From: DUPU01 sp050952465
GTDB lineage: Bacteria > Bacillota > Dehalobacteriia > Dehalobacteriales > Dehalobacteriaceae
Reading direction: 5' to 3'
DNA length: 64,000 nucleotides
NCBI GenBank assembly: GCA_050952465.1
Contig: JBMNKZ010000002.1
Coordinates: forward strand, 269,351 to 333,350
Below are positions 32,084-40,326 of this stretch, piece by piece. The position numbers and the translations under genes were made by a program. The notes beneath the pieces are model-generated. The model made no database searches. It was not told where the DNA came from and saw only the letters and a program-made list of their open reading frames with translations. Position 1 is the first letter of the stretch; every line of letters starts with the position of its first letter.

Positions 32084-34120
32084 TTATTCTTTCCGGAGTA
32101 CCAGCCTAACGTCTCCCACCAATACGCCCTTAGGGAAAACGAATACCGGATTCAAATCAGCTTCCTCGATATTTGGGTAAAGGAAAGGAAGTTTTGAAAA
32201 GTTCACAATTGCCTCGGCTAAAGCATCCAGATCTGCCGGTTCTTGTCCCCGAATACCTTTGAGGATGGGATAGGTACGGATACTTCTGATCATTTCCTCT
32301 GCTCCCTTACGATCAACAGGAGCCACCCGAAGGACAATATCTTTTAAAACCTCAGTATAGATCCCCCCTAAACCAAAGGCGATGACCGGACCAAACTGCA
32401 CATCCCGGGTTAAGCCAAGAATCACTTCTCGGCCACCTTTTAACATGGGGTATATTACCACACCTCGGAAATCACGGCCATCTGCGGCATGTTTAATCTG
32501 GTCAAAGGCTTTTTCTGCCTCTTCGTCCCCATCTATATTTAAAACTACACCACCACAATCTGACTTGTGAAGAATCTCAGGAGAAACAACTTTCATCACA
32601 ACCGGATAGCCCAAACTATTACAGGCCGTAACTGCCTCCTGCCGAGTAGCGGCAAAACGAAACTCAGGTACAGAAATACCGTTTTTCCTTAGTAATGCCA
32701 TTCCGTCCGGTTCCAGTAAGGAACCATCCCCGGAAAGATAACCTACCTCCTGAGGAAAATACTCTGATAAATTGGAACTAGCTTTTAAATATTTATAATA
32801 TTCCGTCATCCGAGCCAGTACCTTCACTGCCCGTTCTCCACTGACGAAATTAGGTAGATTGTGTTCTTTTAAAACTTCTATACTTTCTTTTACATCAGAG
32901 CCTACTTGGATAGTGGAAACAATAGGCTTTTTTGTAACCTTTGCCGCTTCTATAATACCATTTGCAATAGGCATCGCTTCTAAGTATGGAGTACCAATGT
33001 ATAATGCTAAGGCAGCATCATATTCTGTTAGTGCCTCCTTTAAAACCTCCCGGTATTCTTCCCCGGTACCTTCTACTGTTATATCAATCGGATTTTTAAT
33101 TCCAGCGTGGGGTGGAAGTATTCCTTTAAAAGCTGCAATTAACTCCGGACTAGGCTCAGCTACATCCAAACCTACCTCTTCCGCCTTATCGGCCGCCATT
33201 ACCCCTGGGCCACCAGAATTGGTAACTATAGCTAGGCGACAGCCGGTAACAGGAGGGAGGCAGGAAAATCCTTTGCATAGGTCAAACATATCCTCAATAG
33301 TTTCTACCCGCAAAGCACCACATTCCCGTAAAGCGGCATCGTATACCTTGTCTGCGCCGGCCATAGAACCCGTATGTGAGAGAGTGGCCCTCTGACCTGT
33401 ACTTGTGCGTCCGGATTTAATTACTACCACCGGTTTAACCCGCGTTACCTCCTTTAAGACCTGCATAAATTTCCGGCCATTCTTAATGTTTTCCAGATAC
33501 ATGGCAATGACCTTCGTCTCCGGGTCGTCCTTTAAATATCTAAGAAATTCTAATTCATTGAGATCATTACCATTACCATAACTGATGAATTTAGATATCC
33601 CCAATCCTTGTTCTTCGGCCCAGGCCATAATGGTACCACCCACGGCCCCACTTTGAGAAATCAAAGCTGTATTTCCTTTAGGAGGAGCCGCTTCTAAAGT
33701 AGCTAAAAGTTGACTGTGGGTATTTACTAACCCGGCACAATTTGGCCCGGTAAACCTTATACCATACTTTTCTGCCACTCGCTTTATCTCTTCTTCTCCG
33801 ACAGCGTTCCCTGCTTCGGAAAAACCGGAGGTAATAATGATGGCCGCTTTAACTCCCTTCTTACCACAGTCCTCTAAAACATCTTTTACGGTAACAGCCG
33901 GTGAGGCAATCACCACTAAATCTAAAGGCTCAGTAATATCCTGCGCAGAAGCAAAACCAGGCACCTGCCCTACCCCTTTGGCCTTGGGATTTAAGGCATA
34001 AATTTTCTCAAATCCTCCTTCCACCAGGCGATTAATCAACACATTACCAAGTTTTCCTGGAGTAACCGAACCGGCCACAGCTACTCCACGGGGATTAAAA
34101 AGAGCTTGAAAACTCATCAT
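32084..34120 (-). CDS. ADP-forming acyl-CoA synthetase (acetate--CoA ligase type), fused alpha-beta
   Basis: A 678-residue NDP-forming synthetase with the alpha part (residues 1 to about 460: CoA-binding GVAVAGSV, TGPNCAGLVNT, ISQSGAVGG, phospho-histidine in the sequence LSHTGSMAG) fused to a beta ATP-grasp part (about 470-678: GYPVVMKVVSPEILHKSD, IAFGLGGIYTE, DLNPVFV). It converts acyl-CoA, ADP and phosphate to acid, CoA and ATP. Placed between the ketoacid oxidoreductase and the aminotransferase, it would harvest ATP from aryl- or acyl-acetyl-CoA. Two adjacent ATG codons (34120, 34117) are both compatible with the AAGGAG site. Confidence 0.93.
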   Translation of the reverse strand: MMSFQALFNPRGVAVAGSVTPGKLGNVLINRLVEGGFEKIYALNPKAKGVGQVPGFASAQDITEPLDLVVIASPAVTVKDVLEDCGKKGVKAAIIITSGFSEAGNAVGEEEIKRVAEKYGIRFTGPNCAGLVNTHSQLLATLEAAPPKGNTALISQSGAVGGTIMAWAEEQGLGISKFISYGNGNDLNELEFLRYLKDDPETKVIAMYLENIKNGRKFMQVLKEVTRVKPVVVIKSGRTSTGQRATLSHTGSMAGADKVYDAALRECGALRVETIEDMFDLCKGFSCLPPVTGCRLAIVTNSGGPGVMAADKAEEVGLDVAEPSPELIAAFKGILPPHAGIKNPIDITVEGTGEEYREVLKEALTEYDAALALYIGTPYLEAMPIANGIIEAAKVTKKPIVSTIQVGSDVKESIEVLKEHNLPNFVSGERAVKVLARMTEYYKYLKASSNLSEYFPQEVGYLSGDGSLLEPDGMALLRKNGISVPEFRFAATRQEAVTACNSLGYPVVMKVVSPEILHKSDCGGVVLNIDGDEEAEKAFDQIKHAADGRDFRGVVIYPMLKGGREVILGLTRDVQFGPVIAFGLGGIYTEVLKDIVLRVAPVDRKGAEEMIRSIRTYPILKGIRGQEPADLDALAEAIVNFSKLPFLYPNIEEADLNPVFVFPKGVLVGDVRLVLRKE

Positions 34121-34149
34121 ATCACTCCTTCCCTATAATTACAGGATAA

Positions 34150-34755
34150 TTACCTGGATACTTCTGCATTATATCCAGCCTTGAAGGCAAAAATATTTTC
34201 TTCCGCTCCTTTAGGCCAGCGTTCTTTAATGGCGGAAATCATTTCTTCCTCACTAAAAATCTCTTTCAATCCGGTCTGCGCTAGGGTGGCACCTAAAACA
34301 TAGATATTTTCCCGCACTTTTCTTCCCTGATACTCTGGAAGTCTACCTGGATCCAAATAAGCTACCTTTCCCTTAATCTTATCTACCTCTCCCCATACAT
34401 CTTCTACGCTGGGATAGGGGGCTTTCCCCAGCATTACTGCTGTAGGTGCCCAAACAGAACCATAAATAAGGAAATCAGCACCCTCTTTAGCATAACGTAA
34501 AGCTTTTAATGTTTCCGATAATTCCATGGAAATAACCAAATCCGCACCTTGATTGGGAATGCTGGGGCCAACATTTTCCCGGCCTAGTCTTAATTGGGCT
34601 TTGACAAACCCTCCCCTTTGAGACATGCCTTTAGTGGGATAGAAATTAGCAGAAATACCTTTTTTAAAGGCCGCTTCGGTAATTAATTCACCAATGGTTA
34701 AAACACCCTGTCCGCCTACACCTACAATATAAATATCATATGAATTATTATTCAT
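34150..34755 (-). CDS. iorB: Indolepyruvate:ferredoxin oxidoreductase beta subunit
   Basis: A 201-residue gamma-type ketoacid oxidoreductase subunit (GVGGQGVLTIGELI at the start, KGMSQRGGFVKAQLRLG, SMELSETLKALRY). It starts at ATG directly after the iorA stop (TAAATG), with its ribosome site GGAGGTC inside the iorA end, so the two are translationally coupled and form the IorAB complex. It oxidises aryl-pyruvates to aryl-acetyl-CoA with reduction of ferredoxin. Confidence 0.95.
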   Translation of the reverse strand: MNNNSYDIYIVGVGGQGVLTIGELITEAAFKKGISANFYPTKGMSQRGGFVKAQLRLGRENVGPSIPNQGADLVISMELSETLKALRYAKEGADFLIYGSVWAPTAVMLGKAPYPSVEDVWGEVDKIKGKVAYLDPGRLPEYQGRKVRENIYVLGATLAQTGLKEIFSEEEMISAIKERWPKGAEENIFAFKAGYNAEVSR

Positions 34756-36630
34756 TTATTTGACCTCCCTTACAATAGCCGATCTATTACACACCTGAGC
34801 ACAGAGCCCGCAGCCGTTACACTGGGCATGATCAATAATGATAGATTCTTCTCCTAGAGTGATGGCTGGGCAACCGGTAATGTTGATACAAAGTTTGCAG
34901 GTGTTACATTTTTCTTGATCCACAGAAATATTGGAATATTTAACTTTCCGTCGATTAGCCTGAATAGCACACTCCCGACGGGGCATGACCACTTTTACTC
35001 CCGGCATTGTAAGAGCTTTTTCTATGGCTTCAGTTGTTGCTTTATAATCATAAGGGTCAACAACAAAAAGATTTTTTACTCCCAGTCCTGATACCACTTT
35101 GGCTAAATCTAACTGCTGATAGCCAGGCTTTTGGAAATCACTATTGGTGCCGGGGTTAACTTGCATTCCAGTCATAGCTGTCCAGCCATTATCCATAATA
35201 ATCACGGTCAGGTTAATTCCGTGCTGAATTGCATTAATCAAACCGGGAATTCCGGCATGGAAAAAGGTGGAGTCACCAATGGTGGCAATCACCGGGGTTT
35301 CAAGCCCGCTGTATACAAAACCCTGCGCCAAAGGTATACTTGCCCCCATAGCAACTTCCGTCCATAAAGTGTGGAAAGGAGCGTTAATTCCTAAAATAGT
35401 ACAACCTATATCTCCAGTCACCATAACTTCTTCTTTTTTTAATTTCAGGTTTTTAATGGCTTTATTAATGGACATAAATGTTCCCCGGTGAGGACATCCG
35501 GCACAGGTAGTAATGGGACGAGCGGCAGCCTTTTTCTCTGCTTCCCCAAAATCCCTGACTAAACCTTCCGGTATGGGATGACCCAGAGCACTAAATAATC
35601 CCTTGGCTACATGGGTGGCATCATAACTACCGATACGGCTTAAGGTACCGTCCTCTTTCCCTACTATTTTCACTTTTAGCCCCTTCTTATAGGCCGCTAA
35701 ATAAACAGCTTTTTCCAAATGAGGCTCCAGTTCTTCCAATACTAATACAGTATCACAATGATCAAGGACAGCACCCACTTCTTTTGCTGGGAAAGGTACG
35801 GTATTTACTAACTTAAGAGTGGATATATCTTCTGATTTTAAATTTAAGGCGAATTTGTTGGCGATCTCCAGCCCTTCCTCCAGGTAACCGTTGACCACCC
35901 CTACGCTGATGATCCCTAAACCGCCTTTTTTTGGTGCTAGGTTAAGTTTATTTAAACCTTTTTCTTCAATGACTTTACCGGCTTTGGCCAGGCTTTCAAT
36001 TAATTCACGATGCTGATCCATACAGATAGCCGCTCCGGCCTTGGTATATTTGCTGATGTTCTTCTCGAAAAGAGGTTTCGGGCCGTCTGGGAGTACTCTT
36101 TCTTCCACATCTACCACTCCATGGGACTGAGACACATTGGTCACGGAACGAACAAATACAGGAGATTTAATAGCTTCAGATAGTTCAAAAGCAAATTTGG
36201 TTAATTCGTAAGATTCCTCAACAGAGCCAGGTTCTAACATAGGCATATCCGACATTAGGGCAAATCCCCTGGAATCCTGTTCCGCCATTCCGGTGGTTAC
36301 CCCCGGGTCGTCGGTGACATATATCACTAGGCCCCCGGTACATCCAGAATATGCCACCCCAATCACTGAATCATAAGCCACATTCAGGCCCGACATTTTC
36401 ATGGTGCACATTGCTCTATGCCCAGCCCAGGCAGCAGCAGCAGCTACTTCAAAAGCTACTTTTTCGTTGGTGCTCCACTCTACTTCTGTACCTTCCAAGT
36501 TCTTCATTTTTAACAAGCCCATAATCACTTCTGAGGACGGAGTTCCTGGATAGCCAGTTACTACTTTTACTCCCGCCCGTAAGGCAGCTAAGGCTACTGC
36601 CTCATTAGCATGTACCATTTTCTTTGTCAT
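34756..36630 (-). CDS. iorA: Indolepyruvate:ferredoxin oxidoreductase alpha subunit
   Basis: A 624-residue thiamine-diphosphate enzyme. The N-terminal pyrimidine domain has GYPGTPSSEVI; the C-terminal TPP-phosphate domain has GDIGCTILG and GDSTFFHAGIPGL...IIMDNGWTAMTG; the tail carries two 4Fe-4S clusters (CNTCKLC-x6-C and CNGCGLC-x3-C). Cysteines CAGCPHRG mid-protein are typical of IorA. With iorB, the acyl-CoA synthetase and the aminotransferase it forms a four-gene route from aromatic amino acids to aryl acids, reduced ferredoxin and ATP. ATG 36630 follows AGGAGGAAT. A leader with a strong hairpin (36709-36742) precedes it. Confidence 0.96.
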   Translation of the reverse strand: MTKKMVHANEAVALAALRAGVKVVTGYPGTPSSEVIMGLLKMKNLEGTEVEWSTNEKVAFEVAAAAAWAGHRAMCTMKMSGLNVAYDSVIGVAYSGCTGGLVIYVTDDPGVTTGMAEQDSRGFALMSDMPMLEPGSVEESYELTKFAFELSEAIKSPVFVRSVTNVSQSHGVVDVEERVLPDGPKPLFEKNISKYTKAGAAICMDQHRELIESLAKAGKVIEEKGLNKLNLAPKKGGLGIISVGVVNGYLEEGLEIANKFALNLKSEDISTLKLVNTVPFPAKEVGAVLDHCDTVLVLEELEPHLEKAVYLAAYKKGLKVKIVGKEDGTLSRIGSYDATHVAKGLFSALGHPIPEGLVRDFGEAEKKAAARPITTCAGCPHRGTFMSINKAIKNLKLKKEEVMVTGDIGCTILGINAPFHTLWTEVAMGASIPLAQGFVYSGLETPVIATIGDSTFFHAGIPGLINAIQHGINLTVIIMDNGWTAMTGMQVNPGTNSDFQKPGYQQLDLAKVVSGLGVKNLFVVDPYDYKATTEAIEKALTMPGVKVVMPRRECAIQANRRKVKYSNISVDQEKCNTCKLCINITGCPAITLGEESIIIDHAQCNGCGLCAQVCNRSAIVREVK

Positions 36631-36708
36631 AGATATTCCTCCTGCTTTAATCCTACTTTAATTTCTTTAATGTATTAACGTGCCATTAGTATCCTAAAAA
36701 TAAAGCAA

Positions 36709-36742
36709 GGTTTCTCACTAGGGTAACCCTAGATAAGAAACC
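36709..36742 (-). promoter_or_regulatory. Terminator-like hairpin in the iorA leader (candidate attenuator)
   Basis: Two nested perfect repeats: GGTTTCT/AGAAACC (36709-36715, 36736-36742) and inner CTAGGG/CCCTAG. On the minus strand they are followed by TTGCTTTATTTTTAGG, and iorA begins 80 bases later. The shape suits a transcription attenuator; I see no T-box or known riboswitch consensus. Confidence 0.45.
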
Positions 36743-36940
36743 AGCATGGTTTTTAATAATTTAATTTTTCCTAACCTGCTTTTGCGTTAGAAATTGAAAC
36801 ATTATATAATTCGACCAATATTGTATAATTCCTTCTACTCTTAAAAAATATTTAACTCATTTGTATACTTATCACATTCATAACTTAAGCTAACGTATAA
36901 GTACGTATATTTTTTTAAATGCACTAAAAATTCAAAAATT

Positions 36941-37001
36941 ATAGAGGGGATCACTGTAACATATATAGATAAGGCTTATCGTCTAAACAACTGATCCCCT
37001 C
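36941..37001 (-). terminator. Long-stem terminator after the NhaC-family gene
   Basis: Perfect 10-bp stem GAGGGGATCA (36944-36953) / TGATCCCCTC (36992-37001). Its 38-base loop holds a second small hairpin (GATAAG/CTTATC), and on the minus strand the sequence continues TATAATTTTTG. The remaining 390 bases between nhaC and iorA hold no gene. Confidence 0.6.
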
Positions 37002-37021
37002 CAAATTTCTAAAAGTACTTC

Positions 37022-38620
37022 CTAAATACTTTGTCCAGGATTAATTGGGCTTTCATTTATTTCAATTATATCAGAAACCCCAAGGGATTTTTCATCAGTC
37101 TTTTTACCTACGAGCCGTATAACAACCCACGATACAACTAATCCTGCGGGAATGGTTAGCCATGGAGACACACCGTAACCAGCTGGGATAAAACCAACAA
37201 CACCAGAAATAGCAGCTGCAGTTAAAGCATAAGGAATTTGTGTTGCCACGTGATCCAGGTGGTCAGCGGCTGCAGCCATCGATGACAAAACAACACTTTC
37301 TGAAATAGGTGAACAGTGATCGCCAAAAGTTGCTCCAGTCAAAACTGCACCAAGGGTAGCAATCATAGAAGCATCTATTGCTTGAGCTGCCGGTAAAGCA
37401 AGAGGCAGCACTAAAGCCATAGTTCCCCAAGAAGTTCCTGTAGCAAAAGCAATTAAACAAGCTAAAATAAAAGTAGCAAAAGGCAAAAATCCTGGAGGAA
37501 AATTCATAGCTACTAATGCCTGTACCAAATATTTTGCCGTACCTAATTCTTTACAAACAGCGGCAACAGCCCAGGCGAGAACGATAAAAGCAATAGTAAA
37601 AACAATCGCTTTTAAACCATTGGTCCAAGCATCCGTAATTTGATCTATTGTGAGAATCTTTTGGACCAATAACATAATAGCAGAAATTCCAGTAGCAACT
37701 ACACAAGCAACCACCAATGCAGCTAAAACATCTGCTGCACCCATAATTTCTGCGATTCCTCCAGCTTCAGCTCCGCCCCCACTTACATAAAATCCAATAA
37801 CTGCCGTGATAAAAAAGCAAATAATTGGGACAAAGAAGTTTGAAGCCCGAAGTGGAATTCCCGGAGGGGGAGAAAATTCTGCTTCCGAAATACCGGCCAT
37901 AGGAGTAGCACCATCTCTAATGACTTTTCCGGTTGTTAAAGCTCTTTTTTCCGCATGATACATCGGTCCGAAATCCCTACGCTGCAGGGCAATCATAAAT
38001 ACAAAAGCGACACTGAAAATACAATAAAATCTAAAAGGAATTGACTGTAAAAAAACCATGTATGCGCTGGAGGTAATACCAATGGTCGCTATTACCTCCC
38101 CAATAACGCCTACTTCAAAGGCAGTCCAGTTGGAAATCGGAGCAGTTGCCGAAACTCCTGCACCTGCACTGTCAACTATGTAACTTAGTTTTTCTCTGGA
38201 TATTCTAAGTTTATCAGTAAGTGGTCTCATTACGGAACCTGAAAGAACAATACTTGTGTAATCATCGAAAAATAGCAATATACTTAATAATGCTGTAGTT
38301 AATTGGCCTCGTTTACCATTATTAACTTTTTTAATTACTAGATTTACTAAACCCTGAGCCCCTCCAGATTTACTAAGGATGCCGATTAGGCCTCCGAGGA
38401 GTAAGGTAAATATTACAATTCCAGCATTCCATTCACTAGCAAGTGTAGAAATAGAAAGTTTAATTGTTTTAACAAATCCCATAATTGGATTAAAATTAGA
38501 CAAAACTAACGCACCGGAAAAAACTCCAACAAACAAAGAAATAATTAACTGTCTGCTTACAATACACAAACCAATAGCAACCAGCGGTGGCAATATGGAA
38601 AGCAGGCCATAGTGCTCCAT
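37022..38620 (-). CDS. NhaC-family Na+/H+ antiporter
   Basis: A 532-residue integral membrane protein with about 11-12 hydrophobic segments and the antiporter core motifs SILLFFDDYTSIVLSG, SAGAGVSATAPISNWTAFEVG and ATGTSWGTMALVLPLALP. It resembles NhaC-type and malate/lactate antiporters, so it could exchange Na+ for H+ or for an organic acid. I prefer ATG 38620 because GGAGGTTGTTTT precedes it. It follows the molybdenum-hydroxylase operon on the same strand after a 330-base gap and may export or import that pathway's substrate or product. Confidence 0.85.
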   Translation of the reverse strand: MEHYGLLSILPPLVAIGLCIVSRQLIISLFVGVFSGALVLSNFNPIMGFVKTIKLSISTLASEWNAGIVIFTLLLGGLIGILSKSGGAQGLVNLVIKKVNNGKRGQLTTALLSILLFFDDYTSIVLSGSVMRPLTDKLRISREKLSYIVDSAGAGVSATAPISNWTAFEVGVIGEVIATIGITSSAYMVFLQSIPFRFYCIFSVAFVFMIALQRRDFGPMYHAEKRALTTGKVIRDGATPMAGISEAEFSPPPGIPLRASNFFVPIICFFITAVIGFYVSGGGAEAGGIAEIMGAADVLAALVVACVVATGISAIMLLVQKILTIDQITDAWTNGLKAIVFTIAFIVLAWAVAAVCKELGTAKYLVQALVAMNFPPGFLPFATFILACLIAFATGTSWGTMALVLPLALPAAQAIDASMIATLGAVLTGATFGDHCSPISESVVLSSMAAAADHLDHVATQIPYALTAAAISGVVGFIPAGYGVSPWLTIPAGLVVSWVVIRLVGKKTDEKSLGVSDIIEINESPINPGQSI

Positions 38621-38966
38621 AAAACAACCTCCATTCATATTTTACTTTACAATACCCTTGTTTAATCTGCGTTTTTGTCATTTAACCAAATATCGAGGCC
38701 TTACTTTCCCAATTTCAACTCATACACATCACCTCACTTCATTCACTTCTTAATATATAAACTTTTTTCAATTGATCATTAATATAGCTATTACTTAATA
38801 TATGTAATTAATTATTTTATGTTTACTAAAATTATCAGCTTATACTTATGTGTCCCAAAATATATTTAAGTACCCCTTAATTCAATTATACAACTAATAT
38901 TATGAGATGCAATATTTTTGACAATTTAAAATATTAAAATTTATTTACCTTTTTACTTTTGTCGAT
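38621..38966. other. Gene-free AT-rich interval
   Basis: Intergenic DNA between the nhaC gene and the end of the hydroxylase operon, very AT-rich, with no hairpin followed by T runs that I would call a terminator and no RNA gene that I can see. It must contain the nhaC promoter. Confidence 0.5.
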
Positions 38967-39437
38967 TCATACAGCTTCTTTCAGCAATCTTTCAATGGCA
39001 TTTAATATATTTTCATAGCCAGTACATCGGCAAAGATGCCCAGAAATCATCCTGCGTAACTCATCTCGCGTATAGTTTTTGCCACTTCCTACAATCTCTA
39101 CCGCGCTCATGATCAGACCTGGCGTACAGAATCCGCATTGAATGGCAGCTTCCTCAATGAAAGCGCGCTGGACCGGGTGCAATTCACCGGAATCCTGCTG
39201 CAAGCCTTCAACTGTCAGGATATGCTTACCTTCCGCCCATGTCGCTAAATAAATGCAGCTATTCATCGCAATACCGTCGATTAGCACGGTACAAGCACCA
39301 CATTCACCAACGCCGCATCCCTTTTTTACACTGGTCAAACCCAAACGGTTACGGAGCATATCCGCCAGTGATTCTCTGATATCTACAGCCAATTCCTCCT
39401 TTTTCCCATTGACAAACAGGTGCACAATACTCATCAT
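38967..39437 (-). CDS. Molybdenum hydroxylase 2Fe-2S subunit (XdhC/CoxS-like), set 1
   Basis: A 156-residue ferredoxin-like subunit with both clusters complete: C41, C46, C49, C61 for the plant-type cluster and C101, C104, C136, C138 for the helical-domain cluster next to the molybdenum site. It passes electrons between the molybdopterin subunit and FAD subunit of the same operon. Its ATG overlaps the stop of the FAD subunit gene (ATGA). It is the last gene of the 11-gene operon. Confidence 0.95.
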   Translation of the reverse strand: MMSIVHLFVNGKKEELAVDIRESLADMLRNRLGLTSVKKGCGVGECGACTVLIDGIAMNSCIYLATWAEGKHILTVEGLQQDSGELHPVQRAFIEEAAIQCGFCTPGLIMSAVEIVGSGKNYTRDELRRMISGHLCRCTGYENILNAIERLLKEAV

Positions 39438-40312
39438 TGACGCTCAACTCCTTCCAACAATGCGCACTCCATGGCCTGCCGAAAAGTCTCCCCGGCTACA
39501 TGCAAACGAAAAGTTCGCGAAGCTCGCCAAGAGTCACGTGGGGTGATCTCCTTACGTAACATATCTGGCCCAATTCTAAGTGCCTCCTGTATCGATAAAC
39601 CAATCAAAGCTTTCTCTGTATTTGACGCCCGCATAGGAACTGGCCCGGCTACACCTAAAGCAATTCGAATATCTTCAATGTACTGACCTTTGACATCTAT
39701 TTTGAGTAGTACAGCACAGCCCAGTACCGCGATATCCATGGCATTTCGCATGGCATATTTGATATACTTGCCATGATAACCCTGGTAATCAGTTGACTTT
39801 ATGGTAATGGCCGTTAATAGCTCGCCCTGAGAAAGAGCCACTTTTCCCGCACCCAGATAGAACTGTGCTATAGGCAATACCCTGTCTCCGGTGGATGAAG
39901 TCAGGGTTAGCTCGGCATTAAGCGTTAATAAGGTTGAAGCAGTATCGGCACTAGTCACACCATTGCAGATATTCCCCCCCACCGTACCGGCGGCACGAAT
40001 CTGCGGGCCGCCTACCGTGCCAGCAGCACCGGCTAAAACCGGGATATATTTCAGAATTAACCCATTCTCCTCTAATTCCCGAAAGGTGGTCAGCGGCCCT
40101 ATTACGATATCACCATTTTCCGTCATGTGTACACCCTTCAATTCTTTTATTCCATTAATGCTAACCAGATGGCAGCCTGCCAATTTTCCTTCCCTCACTT
40201 TGATCAAGATATCCGTTCCTCCAGCGATCACAATGGCAGCGGGATCAGCCTCCAGATAAGCAATCGCCTGTTCCACGCTATATGCTAAGTCATTTTGTGT
40301 AATATCGAACAT
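39434..40312 (-). CDS. Molybdenum hydroxylase FAD-binding subunit (CoxM/XdhB-like), set 1
   Basis: A 292-residue FAD subunit with the PCMH-type motifs VIAGGTDILIKVREG and GGPQIRAAGTVGGNICNGVTSADT, and the C-terminal CO-dehydrogenase-flavoprotein-like domain. It lacks the extra cysteine loop found in the set 2 counterpart, so it is a standard electron-transfer flavin subunit. ATG 40312 follows AAAGGGGGCG. It lies 14 bases after the large subunit. Confidence 0.93.
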   Translation of the reverse strand: MFDITQNDLAYSVEQAIAYLEADPAAIVIAGGTDILIKVREGKLAGCHLVSINGIKELKGVHMTENGDIVIGPLTTFRELEENGLILKYIPVLAGAAGTVGGPQIRAAGTVGGNICNGVTSADTASTLLTLNAELTLTSSTGDRVLPIAQFYLGAGKVALSQGELLTAITIKSTDYQGYHGKYIKYAMRNAMDIAVLGCAVLLKIDVKGQYIEDIRIALGVAGPVPMRASNTEKALIGLSIQEALRIGPDMLRKEITPRDSWRASRTFRLHVAGETFRQAMECALLEGVERQ

Positions 40313-40326
40313 CGATCACGCCCCCT

